Part shown: positions 9,930 to 21,420 of the stretch, one piece after another
How the letters are laid out: the number at the start of each line of letters is the position of its first letter
How positions within the stretch are numbered: the stretch's first letter is position 1
NCBI RefSeq assembly: GCF_000143415.4
Contig: NW_003314292.1
Coordinates: 319,178 to 383,177, forward strand
Direction: 5' to 3'
Length of the DNA stretch: 64,000 nt
Origin: Selaginella moellendorffii
Lineage: Eukaryota > Streptophyta > Lycopodiopsida > Selaginellales > Selaginellaceae
Program-made: the position numbers and the translations under genes
The notes under the pieces: model-generated
Database searches by the model: none
What the model was told of the DNA's origin: nothing
The model's input: the letters and a program-made list of their open reading frames with translations, nothing else

Positions 9930-12010
9930 TATGTTCCCTATTCCTTTTATAAATGAAATTCTGGATTCAATAGCAAGTTTTGAGATGTATTCATTTTTAG
10001 ATGAATTCTTTGATTATAACTAAGTGAAAATAGCACATGAAAATTAATACAAAATGACTTTTATAAGTCTATAAAGAGCTTATGCCTATTGCAAAATGTT
10101 TTTTAGCCTATGCAATGCTCTATTTATATTTCAAAGAGTTGTTATAGACACTTTCAGAGAATATCTCACTGATTTTATGAGATTTTTCATAAATGTCTTC
10201 AGCTCTCAAATAGAATATTTAATTTTTTTGTAAAAATGCTTTTAAAAATATAGAGAATATAACATTTCTCTAATTCAGAGAAATGCATTTTTTTTTGTAA
10301 ATTCTAGCATACTTCTATATCATATTATATGCACAAAAGACATTCTTATACACAAAGACAAAACTCAAGTAATTGAGACAATATCTTTACCATATGACTT
10401 AAAAAGTCTTTATTGCTTTCTAGGCAAAGTGGGCTATCATAAGTGATTCATAAAAGTTTATGCAAAGATTGCCAAGCCACTTATTGATCTTTTAAAGAAA
10501 AATATTCCATTTATATAGAATGAAAATTGTCAAGAAGCATTTTTAAGGCTTAAACAATGCTTTAAAGAGGCACATATACTTATTCAATCAAACTAGACAA
10601 AGGATTTTCACCTACAAGTGGATATTTTTTATATTGCCTTAAGTGCAATATTATCCTAGACACAAAGTGATCAAAAAAATTATCCTATCTACTATACCAA
10701 CAAACGCTTAAATCCTATTGAGCATAACTATACAATGACTAAAAAAGAAGCCTTAGGCATAATTTACACCTTACAAAAATTTAGGTATTATCTTTTGGAT
10801 GCAAAAGTAATTATCTTTACTGACCATAAAGCTCTTTTATATTTCATCAATAAGCCATGCATATATGTTAGACTAACTAAATGGTTTTTACTATTATAAG
10901 AATATAATCTTGAAATAGTATATAAACCTAGAAATTCTATGAATAGACCGATAGCCTAAGCCACATCACTATAGGAGAGTTACATAATACTAAGGTAGAC
11001 AAACTCCCAAATGCTCACTTATTTGCAATTTTTGTGTTTACCATTTAGTTAGAAGATATACGAATCTATCTTTCTATAAGCACCGTTCCACTCTTCTATA
11101 ACTCGCAAGAGAAAAAAAAGTTGTTTGTCTTGAGGATATAACCTTATTGTATCGTGAGGGAGCACCTATATAAATTAAGCATTGATGGAACACTAAGAAG
11201 ATGTGTGAATAAGCAATGTAACGCATTTTATCTCTCTCCCCTTAAACCAACTGGAAAAAGGGCAATTGCTTGATGAGAGAGCCTTTAGTGGCTATTTTAT
11301 CCCCATTTATCCCCCAAGGTTTTAAGGATCCATAATGACAGTATATTCAAATCTCATCCCATGATTACATGCACTACACTCACCCCCCCTTCAAAGATGT
11401 CAATGTCCTCATTGACTATTGACTAACAACCCCTACCTCCATTTCCGCACTGAATGCACATTATGATATTTGCCAGAGGTATAAACTACCACATAAAAAT
11501 CAAATCCATGAACTAAATCCTACCTATCCATATGAAGTATTTCATAAATAAGGATTGAATTTTATGGGTCCTATACTGACAAACAGTAAAAGAAACAAAT
11601 ACATTTTATTCGCCATTAATTATGTGACTAAATGAGTAGAAACTATGCTTATAAAATAGAGCTCAGCTACTAACACTGTCAAATTCCTTTATGAAAACAT
11701 CATTATAAGATTTGGTTTGCCTAAAGAGATCGTCACAAATAAAGGTACCTATTTCATCAATGAAATAATAAAATTTTTATACAAGAATTTATCTTTAAAC
11801 ACAAAAAGTTCACGCCATATTATCTATAAGGGAATGGTCAAAATGAATCTACTAACAAAGTGCTTAAAATTATCTTGGAAAAGATTGTAAAGGATAATAA
11901 AAAAGACTAGGATAAGAAAATCCTAGATACTTTGTGAGCTTATAAGATTGCATATAAAGTATCTACAGGCATAACACCATTTTGTCTTATCTATGGCTAA
12001 AAGGCTTTAA
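9930..12010 (+). pseudogene. Second Ty3/gypsy element, pol remnant
   Basis: From about 9930 one frame reads as reverse transcriptase (PIPFINEILDSIAS, then CNALFIFQRV near 10110), connection and RNase H (YYTNKRLNPIEHNYTMTKKE near 10695, FTDHKALLYF near 10820). An integrase follows near 11460-11900 (LPHKNQIHELNPTYPYEVFH, LNFMGPI, GLPKEIVTNKGTYF). Many in-frame stops are visible, again largely TAG or TAA where Gln or Trp is expected. No LTRs could be paired by eye. It belongs to a different, more AT-rich gypsy lineage than the element at 3359-8946. Confidence 0.8.
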
Positions 12011-13489
12011 TGCTTATGAAATTTATAATTCCCTCTTTACGTATTGTAATTAAAAATAGCTTAGATGAAAAAGAAGCTCTTAAATAAAGACTTGCCAAAA
12101 TAAAAAACTTAGATGAGTTTAAGCCTAAAGCAATCTAGACTCTACATACAATTCAAAAAGTAGAAAAGCTAAACATGATAAACAATTGAAAACCTTTTAC
12201 AAACTTAAACCAAGGGATAAGGTCCTTTGGCATCAAAGCAAAATAAATGCTCTTGGAAATAAATTTGAAAGATAATGGAATAGTCCATTTATTTTGTTTA
12301 AGATATCAACTCCAAGAATGACTGAGGTGCACACCTTAAATAGAAATGATACTGCAATAGTAAATTTAAACTGTTTAAGGAAGTACCATAAAGATATAAA
12401 CATAAATATTGTCTATATCTTATAGTCCAAAACTATAGATAAGATTTTGGATGAAGCCCTTACAAAGATTCATACCTAAGTCCACAAATAAGGTGGCCAA
12501 CTGGATGAAAAATATGGGTCTAGAAAAATTTTACAAAGCTACATTAAACTTTATAGGATCATAAGAAGGCAAACTTGTTTTTCAATTATGGGATCATGAA
12601 AAATTGACTTTTAAAATAGATAGAAGGGATATTAAGATCACTTATGATTTTATTTCTATATCTCTTTATAGAGCTAGATCAATGGAATTAGATAGAAGGA
12701 GTAATCTTTCATAATAAGCTCAGACAAGGATTTATTCATGTAAAACAAAGGGAAAATATGTCCTCTAGGAAAGATTCATCTTTACGTTAAAGAAACCTTC
12801 ATATATTTGAATGCTTTCTTTGATAGGGAAGTTTCAAGGAAAGAAATCAAGGGATACATTGGATAAATATTTCTTTTTCTGGAGTAGGCTTTTTCTCAAA
12901 ATCTTGCTAGTATAGCTTATAGAAATTTTCTCTAGACAATGTAAAATTTAGAGGAAAGAAAAAAAGGGGCAAACACTCTAAGAGTAATGTCTATATTTTT
13001 CTTGCCCTACCAACAAACCACAAAGATTGAGTAATGAGTAAAAAACCACAATGAGTAAAAATTGCCACAAGGAAAAAAAATTCTACAATACGTTTGCATA
13101 TAAAAGCAAAAGAAAAAAACTTAGGGCTAACGTAGTAAGTCAAAGTGATTTAGGTAATTTGGAGGTAGCTAGGGAGCTTTTTTTTCTCTCTCATTCTTTC
13201 TCTATCACTCATTCCATGCCTACGCTTTCACCAAGATGTGCTGACACTCTAAACTTATTTATGAAATAATGTATAGCAACTCAAATGCCACCTAAAGTTG
13301 TGTAAGAGCAAATGCTATTACTACCGCCTACTGGGTCAAGCGCACCCTTGATTGAGTGGAGTAATCTTGTCCTTATGCCATCGCCATAAGCCATCAACTC
13401 CACTCTTGAAGCACTGTCGATGCAAAATCTCTCTTGGGCACCTTCATTGGCATTGCATTACATCTCCCAGTTGCCTAATGCCGAGTGTT
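12011..13489. other. Degraded transposon-associated sequence
   Basis: 12010-12420 may be the tail of the preceding polyprotein. 12460-12760 contains a short coherent translation (NKVANWMKNMGLEKFYKATL) of unknown family. 13050-13270 holds a 72-codon frame without a recognised domain. I assign no gene; the region is probably decayed retroelement sequence. Confidence 0.35.
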
Positions 13490-14085
13490 TTACCTACAAA
13501 TCTTTACGAATTGCAAAAAATGCCTAGGCAAGATGAGTATGTGGAGAAAATCTCGTCTAGCGACAAGGAACTTGATTATGGCCAACTAAAGCTATCTAAG
13601 GAGCTTGTGCTTTCTCCCTATGACAAGTTTTGGATTAATGCTTTTGGGTTTTTTCGCCTATACAAAGCTACTTGAAGGAGAAATATCAATTGAGCAAGGG
13701 ATCGAGCTCATGTAGAAGTGGTACCTATCAGAACATGCATTTCTTTTTCACGGACAAGTCCATCCCTTTGGACTCACCTAGTTTGCTCAGATTTTTCACC
13801 TAGATAACAAAGGTGAAATAATCATAATGAGTAAAAAGGATCACATGCCTGATCAATATGTTTTCCCTAACTACACATATGGACGAGGAGGCAATTTCAC
13901 CTACTTAAAGCCCGACTATCATACTAGGCTTAAAGTGTTGTATGCCATTATTGATGGGAGGACAATTGTGCAAAATATAAGCATCAAGATAGCTTGCCTA
14001 TTGAAAGTTATTGAGACTGAATAGCAATGAACATAGCTCATTTCACCTATAATGGATTTGTGGCCAAAATGAAGAATGTTGCTTT
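13490..14085 (+). pseudogene. Unrecognised repeat-encoded ORF, broken
   Basis: Segments of one translation can be followed: LPTNLYELQKMPRQDEYVEK near 13490, LSPYDKFWINAFGFF near 13610, and 65 codons from 13827 containing GRTIVQNISIKIACLL. The last part occurs again, inverted, at 14367-14629, also with coding potential. Plant retroelements often carry host-unrelated extra ORFs of this style, but I do not recognise the family and give no function. Confidence 0.35.
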
Positions 14086-14629
14086 ATAAGTAGGCAAGGG
14101 AAGGCAAGTGAAGATGGGCAATTCCCATTGATTAGTGGCTACTTAAAAATATAATATACCCTTAAGCAAGGTATATTCTTACCACTAAATTTGAAATCGT
14201 ACGTATTGAGCATCTATGCGTACGTCCTTCCTCTTGTGTGGAGTATCCACGAATGAAGGTATCCACCGTGGGATTGTAGTACGGGTGGATGACTAGTTGC
14301 TTCACATGGAATAACTAGTCTACACAATAGAAGGATTGGTAGATTAAGTGCGAAAATGGAGGTAAAAGCAACATTCTTCATTTTGGCCACAAATCCATTA
14401 TAGGTGAAATGAGCTATATTTATTTGCCATTTAGTCTCGATAGCTTCCAATAGGCAAGCTATCTTGATGCTTATATTTTGCACAATCGTCCTCCCATCAA
14501 TGATGGTATACAACACTTTAAACCTAGCATGATAGTCGAGCTTTAAATAGGTGAAATTGCCTCCTCGTCTATATGTGTAGTTAGGGAGGACATATTGATT
14601 AGGCATGTGATCCTTCTTACTCATTATGC
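13820..14629. repeat. Inverted repeat with about 260-bp arms
   Basis: The left arm (about 13820-14082) and right arm (about 14367-14629) are reverse complements with only scattered mismatches, separated by about 285 bp. Both arms encode versions of the same peptide (for example NYTYGRGGNFTYLK and NYTYRRGGNFTYLK). A transcript across the locus would fold into a long hairpin. Confidence 0.85.
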
Positions 14630-14639
14630 TACCACACCT

Positions 14640-16295
14640 CACCTTTCCATTGAGCCACCACCTCTAGTATCTCCTTTGAGGGAGATAGCAAGGGATATGG
14701 ATGTGGAGAAAAATCCCGATAATACAGATTCAAGTGAGGAAAATTCTCCCCTCAAAAAGAAACTCTATCTAGATCTGAAAATCCAAGCTGTGAGACCTCT
14801 AAAGTTCATTCTTCATAAATCTAGTGGCTGAGTATGCTGCAGAAAAGCTAGATGTAACAAGTACGGTGATAAAACACCATACTCGGATCAGAAACAAAGT
14901 CGTGACTCATCTATGTCTATAAAGACAACCCTGATGCCAATACAAATCTTTCTAGGGAAATGATGAGTACACAAATGGACAACACTAGACAAATGATGGA
15001 CATTGAAGTTGTGGAAGCAATTCCACAACTTAGGCCACAAGTTCTAATACACAATATGCCTATAGATGTTGTAAAACCATTATCTGTAAATACAACTAAT
15101 GAGGCGAGTTTAGGCCAAGAAGATCACGGCTAAGAAACTCAACAGGACAAAGAGGATGAGGCTACAAAAGAGGGTCTAGGTGAATTGGAAGAGTACAAAC
15201 TTAATCTTCTCCAATCCACCTATGTATCTAACAGTGACACACCCTCGACCAATCAGTCTAGTGAGATGAGGGATCCATAGCAGTAGCAGATGCGGCAGCA
15301 GCACTATAAGGTCAAGGCTAGCTGTGCCTTTGCTCACAAGGCTGCGAGTCAATCAAGCAAGTTAGCAGTCTAAAGCTTTATGAAGGAGCTTGCTCAACAT
15401 ATCAAGGGAGGAGGCAAGCAGCTAGTCAACAAGCCAATGTAACCGGTAGAAGATGAAGAAAAAGTAAAATATAGTGTGCAAGTCTTGAGCTATCTCAAAA
15501 CAATTACCAAGAAAGTGGATGGAGTCATGGGCAAGTAGAATCATCAACACCATATAATTCAAAAACTCAAGAGTGCAATCCTAGCTTCCACATCCACTGA
15601 TGCAGAATGCATCAACTGCCAAGACCAGCGCATCACAATGCTTGACTAAGAAAATTAAATTATATGTCAGGAACTCAACAATCTACACCGAAGCATTGAG
15701 CTTGTCATTATAAAGACCAAGCTCAACAACCTAGAGTAGGATTTGGAGAATCCAACTACCTAAGGACAAATAATAGCTTTATCATGGGGGAGTGGTGAAG
15801 AGGTAAATGTTTTATCCTGTGTATCTTCTCAGACAAAGGAAAAAAAGGAAACTTAGGAAAAATGGAGTTACATCTAAACTTAGGCGAAATGGAGTTACAC
15901 TTAAACTTAGGCATTCAAAGAAAAAAGACCCCACCTAGGCAATATTTGTTATAGATAAGTGAGAAGTAGTTAGAAACAGTTATAAAATCATATAGTATAC
16001 AAATAATATTTAGATGTGCTGAAAAACAACTCCCATTCACTATTATATGCATTTGCATTGAATTAACCATATTTTCTCACGCCTATAACTGTTTGTGCAA
16101 AATAGAGTTGAGAGAATGACACATACTTATCCTTACTCACGCCATTGGGATTTGAGTTTGAGTTCTCTTTTATTTTTTTCTCATTCTTCTTCTTTTTATC
16201 TTTTCTCTTTGTTCTTGTCTCTATTTGTTTATCATTATTTTGCAAATAAGGGCAAGAATATGAGTATAGGCAGAAAAAGCCTTACTCAGGGCATT
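14640..16295 (+). other. Decayed ORF, gag-like, no family recognised
   Basis: On the + strand an open run at about 14680-14830 is acidic and charged. Between 15290 and 15800 a frame rich in Gln, Lys and Leu, predicted to be helical or coiled coil, is interrupted mainly by TAG codons. Position and style suggest the 5' part of the gypsy element that follows, but I found no LTR or start. Confidence 0.35.
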
Positions 16296-16299
16296 TGAA

Positions 16300-19200
16300 A
16301 TTTTGTATGGAAGGTGATAGTAGCAATGATGGTCAAGACAATAGCAAGAAGCCTCTAATTACCAAGAAAATGCATAACCATCGCTATAAATATGGTGAGG
16401 AAGGCCATTGGAAGGCAGATTATCCTCTATTAAAACCAAAAACAAGCATTCAAACACAAGTACTAAAGCTTTAAGAAGGAAGAAGGTCCAAGAAGTGCAA
16501 CGTAAGGACAAGAATTATATCTCTTTGATTGCCCATGCACTTAATGGGATTTGGAGTGATGATCCTATAGACTTGGCTTTAGAATCCCATATGATTCAAG
16601 TTGAGGGATTGCTAGGAGATTGTCTAATGCACATTTTACTAGATAGTGACAGTTTTGACAATTTTGTCCCAGCAAAGGTGATTAAGGAGTACAAGTTGCC
16701 AATGACTAAAGTGATTCCTTATGAAATTTCTAGAGCTACCACCAAGAACTAGCAGTGGGATGGTGTAGTGTGTGACATATTAGTGAAAGTTGGCAAAATC
16801 ACCATGATGGAAGATTTCTTTCTTGTGAATTTATATCATGTGGACATGATCCTTAGCACTATATGTTGATCTCGAGATCAAGTGGAGCCTTCGACATATA
16901 AAGCTTGAGTATGGTGGCATACATGATACTTAGTTTAGAAGCAATGTTCCAAACTTGACTAAGTTGATGTCGGGAATGTCTTTGAAGAGCATTGTGTGCA
17001 ATAAAGATCCAAGAGTTGGATACGTCAAAGTTTTTGTGTGGAGAATCAATGGTGGTGGAGGAACTTAAGAAGTTCAAGGACATGTTCCCAACTGAGTTAC
17101 CATGTGCCTTGCCACCTTTGCATGGAGTTGAGCACAAAATTATGCTAGAACCAAGCATAAAGATGATCTATTGATGACCGTTTCGGGGAAGACATGGTTT
17201 TTACCAAATGGTACAGATATTGTAAAGTCAGTTTTCTCTATGAGTTTTGGGCATTTTGAATTAATGGTAATTCCATTCTAACTTATGAATGCACCAACAA
17301 CTTTATAAGGCTTATGACTCACATATTTGGGTAATTTACATGACTTTATAGGTAATTTTCATGACTTTGTGGAGATTTTTCTTGACATTCTTACCTTTAA
17401 TAAGAATATGATTGAACATAGACAGGATTTGTGCAAAGTGTTGAAATTTTTACACAAGCATAAGCTTTATGCTAAGAGGAATAAATGCAAGCTTGTGCAA
17501 TCTAAATGCAAGTATTTAGGCTATATTGTCTCTACTTACAGAGTTAAGACTGATCCACAAAAGGTTGCTATCATGGAAGAATGGCCAACTCCAACAAATG
17601 TTGTTGAGTTGAAGAGTTTCTTGGAAATGGTTAGCTATTATTGCAAATTTATTGAGCACTATACTGATATTAGTATTCCTTTGACTCAATTGCTTAGTCA
17701 AAACACTCATTTTGAATGGGAGATATTGCAAGAATAAAGCTTTCAAGCTTTAAAGGATGCTTTGGCTCATGCTCCAATTTTATATATTGCAGATCCAAGT
17801 AAAATATATATAGTGGTTTTCGATGTAAATGGCTATGTTGTGTGCGGTGACCTCATGCAAGATGATCATCCTATTGCATATGAGAGTAGAACGTTAAACC
17901 CAATAGAGCAGCAATACTCTATGTATGAACAAGAGCTTTTGGCAATTGTTAATATGCTACATATGTGGCTGCATTATTTGGTGTCATGTTTATGGTGTTC
18001 ACAAACCATAAGCTGTTAGTGTTCTTATTCACCCAGAAGGAAACTCAGGCTAAGTATAATGGATGATCAAACTCATGGAGTTTAGTGAATTTCCCATCAA
18101 GCAGAAGCTAGATGTGCAAATGTAGTGGTTAATGCCTTGTCTTATGTGTACTCTATTTTTGTGAAAGGATTTGTCATGCTTTAACAGGCTATGATAGAAT
18201 TTAGTAGTATGGTTAAGCAAGTTCAGCAGCAAGATGCTAAAGTACAAAAGCTTAGTGTGCATTTGGAGCTATCTTTCTCATGCCAAAATGGCTTGCTCTT
18301 GTAAAATAGTTGGGTATATCTTCCCCAACTTGATGAGCTAATTAACCATATCCTCTATTATTATCATGACCGGAGGTTGGTCATTTTGTAGGGAGGAAGA
18401 CTTACGAGTTGATCAAGTGCAAGTTCTTTTGGAAGAACATGAAAAATAACATTCTCAAATATTACGAGATATGCAAAAATTGTCAGCAAGTAAAAGTGCC
18501 AAAGGAAAAGCTAATAGGGCTTTTGGTGCTATTGCTTATCCTAGAGGATAGATGGATGAGCATATCCATAGATTTTTTCACACATTTGTCAAGAACATAA
18601 AGGCAAAATAAACAAGTTTGGGTCATTATGGACCAAGTTTGTAAGGTTAATTCCTCTAAAGAAGGTGGGAAAGAGTGTGGATTTGGCTATAGTATACCTT
18701 GAACATGTCTTTCCTCAATTTGGTTTGCCAATAAAGATTGTGAGCAACAAAGACTCAAAGTTCATAAGTGAATTTTAGAGAAGCTTTGCAAAGCTCATAA
18801 AGATTGGCCTCAAACTAAATAGTGGGGATCATCCTTAGATAAATGAACAAACTGAGCAAGTCAACTAGGTGGTTAAGGACATGCTAAGATGCATTGTTCA
18901 TAGGTAACAAGGATAATGGGATAAATTTTTATTTCTTGTGGAGTTTGCTTATAACAATAGCTAGCATAACAGCACTAAGATGACACCTTACTTTGTGCAG
19001 TATAGCCATCATCTAAGAATAGATTTTGAGCTCAGTTTACTTGGATCTCAAGGATCTAAAATGGATGGTAAGGCAAAAAGTTTATCCATAGATGAAATTC
19101 CAAATATATGCAAAAGGAATTTAGAAGTGGCTCAAGATAAAGCTAAGAGGTATATTAACAAGCATTGAACTTTTAAAATGTTTAAGGTTGGTTTATGTAT

Positions 19201-19528
19201 GAGTGGTATTTTTAGTATCGCATGTAACCATCATGTTTTTAAGAGATGGGAGAAGTGATAAATTGTTTTTTAAATACTCAGGTCCTTATGAAGTTTTGGA
19301 ATGTATTGGTAAAGTGGCTTATTGAGTGAAGTTCCCAAGTGGAGTAAAAGTACACCCAATTTTATAAATTAGTTAGTTGAAAGGTGTTCTAACAAGGACG
19401 AGTCACAAGTAGATTCCTCTTGGATGTTTTAGGCTAAGGAAAAAGGGATAAAGCTAGAGCCCTATGAAGTGTAATTGATCACCAAGCAATCCTCACGGAC
19501 AAGGACTTTGGTTGGGGGAAAAGATTGT
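16300..19528 (+). pseudogene. Third Ty3/gypsy element, gag-pol remnant
   Basis: In order: a zinc-knuckle relic near 16375-16425 in which the three Cys positions read Tyr (YKYGEEGHWKADY); protease near 16600-16660 (LLDSDSFDNFV); reverse transcriptase from about 17190 (FLDILTFNKN, YLGYIVSTYRVKTDPQKV); RNase H near 17760-18000 (PIAYESRTLNPIEQQYSMYE); integrase from about 18370 to 19170 (ICKNCQQVKVPKEK, SISIDFF). The N-terminal part of RT seems deleted near 17170. A G-rich tract at about 19510-19523 followed by TGTTATAATC may mark a polypurine tract and 3' LTR start. No matching 5' LTR was found. Confidence 0.8.
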
Positions 19529-20559
19529 TATAATCATAGGAGTAATATTAATCCATGTGGCTTAAAGTATGACAAAGTTAAATTTAATCACTTTAATTTA
19601 AACAAATTAGTTCTGTGAGTGCATGGAATATGGAAAGGGAATACAAAAAATGTGCATATCAATTAACCCAAAAAACCCTAACTTATATACAGGAACGAGT
19701 GGTCTAGATTGAAACCAATCCAACGGCTACCAAAATCCCATTATGCTAATATTAATATATAGCATCGTAGCTATACACTTGGACCTCATAGTTCATAACT
19801 AATCCAAAGGTTTTTGGACATAGTGGAAGTGGAGTGTGCCCACAACCATGAGTAATGGTGTAAAGGGCTAAGGGTGGCTAGGTAGTGATGTGCTCCATGT
19901 CAACGTGATAATTCTTTCTTAGGTTCTAACAATTAGTTTCATTGTTGGGTGCTACTATGGTGGCTATGGCATGTTGTGGTGGTTGTGGCAGCTATGAGGG
20001 TGCTATGGACTATACTAGGGCATGCTATTGGGTAATTCAATGCCTTTAAGATATTTTTATCTATGACTTTAATATTGTTTATCTTGAAGTTTGGGCTAAT
20101 ATGGGTAGATTGGCTTTAGCACTTAGTGTTTATGGTGAAATCTTTAATCATGTGGTAGCTAATGTAGATTGGTCATATCATCTGTTTTTCTCTTGATGTT
20201 CTTAATTTTCATTCAAAATGGCATGATTCACTACATATTTGTAGTAGTCTATCTAAACATTACTAATGTGTTTGGTTTGTGTACTTATAAAGGTTAGGGC
20301 TTTTTTCTTTTTTTTTTGTATCACTTGCAAGTAGGGGCATATAACTTTTTATAAACTTGTGACTACCATAAACTTTTTTTGAAGTTGTTTTCTTAGTAAT
20401 AATCTAGGCTAGAATATGCATTGACAAAGACATTACCAAAAGCTAATATTAGTGAGGCAAGGGAGGGGGGGGGGGGGGGGAATAAGTATAGCCAATTAAT
20501 TTGAAGCTTTGTTTGATTTTCTATTGGGTGTATTGGGCGTGTTTATTTTTGTTTTGCAT
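19529..20559. other. Gene-free stretch, possible LTR
   Basis: It starts with TGTTATAATCATAGG directly after a G-rich tract, so it may be the 3' LTR of the preceding element, with no partner found. It includes GGTGGCTATGG-like, G/T-rich sequence near 19950-20010 and a run of 16 G at 20465-20480. No coding sequence is recognised. Confidence 0.35.
20465..20480 (+). repeat. Poly-G tract (16 G)
   Basis: An uninterrupted run of 16 G preceded by AAGGGA. A longer run occurs at 21400-21420. Long G runs are unstable and poorly sequenced, so the exact length is uncertain. Confidence 0.8.
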
Positions 20560-20880
20560 CCAATGAGCTCTATACTAAATTAGCTAGTGGAGTATGCTCC
20601 TATTGGGATAAACATAAGGGGTTGACTTTATTTGTTAATAAGTGGAATTGCACCACATATTGAGACTCACATCTTGTGGTCCAGTTTGCTCCCATTAAAA
20701 CTCAAAGGGTAAGTTGTTAAGAAAGTAGGATTGGTAGGAGCATAGTGGATTGTAAGTAACCAAGATGGTTTATGAATAAAAGTGCACCCCTTATCAATTA
20801 AAGGTCTTAAGATTTTTGCAATTAAACATTCTTGAGCTTAAATAACATTGTAATGATGACCTTCTAGGAATTTTGAACTA
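20560..20880 (+). repeat. Dispersed repeat family, copy C
   Basis: It carries both blocks of copy A: GGAATTGCACCACATATTGA and CTCAAAGGGTAAGTTGTTAAG, then GTAAGTAACCAAGATGG, ATGAATAAAAGTGCACCCC and TATCAATTAAAGGT. The block order (first the TTGCAC block, then the ATGAATAA block) suggests the true element order and shows where copy A is a permuted or double unit. Confidence 0.6.
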
Positions 20881-21289
20881 AAGAGTCTATAGTTAAATTC
20901 TACTTTGTGGTTATCTTATCATAATATAGATCTTTATTCACTTTATTCTTCATCTTTTCTTTCATATCTAGAGGTAAAAACCATGCTGTAATCTATTGAT
21001 CCTCAAACATCCCTACTAGTATTATATTGCATTATATTATTCTTATAAGACACAAATCCTTAAGTCTCAAAATAAAACTGAAAGTGTGCTATGTAGCAAT
21101 GATTAAAGTAGAAATATGTGTAATATGTTTGGACTAAAAGTTCCAACTCAAAAAGTCAAGAGTAACAGTGGAACTTCTAAAAAAGCACTTGAGGAACAAA
21201 CACAAACTAATCAATAAGAGAGTCTCTAGAAAAGGATAAAAAAATGATCAACATATAAGAAGTGTCATAATACATGAAACTATCAAATC

Positions 21290-21420
21290 CAAGACTAAGT
21301 ACAAGCTCGAGACTGAGACTAAAACCAAAACCAAGTTCAAGACCAAGTCTAAGGCATGAAACCTAAAGTAATTGTTTCTTAAACCCTAAGGCAAGGCAAG
21401 GGGGGGGGGGGGGGGGGGGG
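21290..21420 (+). repeat. Degraded relative of the 1448 minisatellite, ending in 21 G
   Basis: CTCGAGACTGAGACTAAAAC followed by AAGACCAAGTCTAAGG resembles the reverse complement of 1440-1560 with many C-to-T changes. The flanking stretch (AACCTAAAGTAATTG, then AAACCCTAAGGC) also aligns with the reverse complement of 1425-1460. It ends in a run of 21 G (21400-21420), where the other copy has only six G. Confidence 0.55.
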
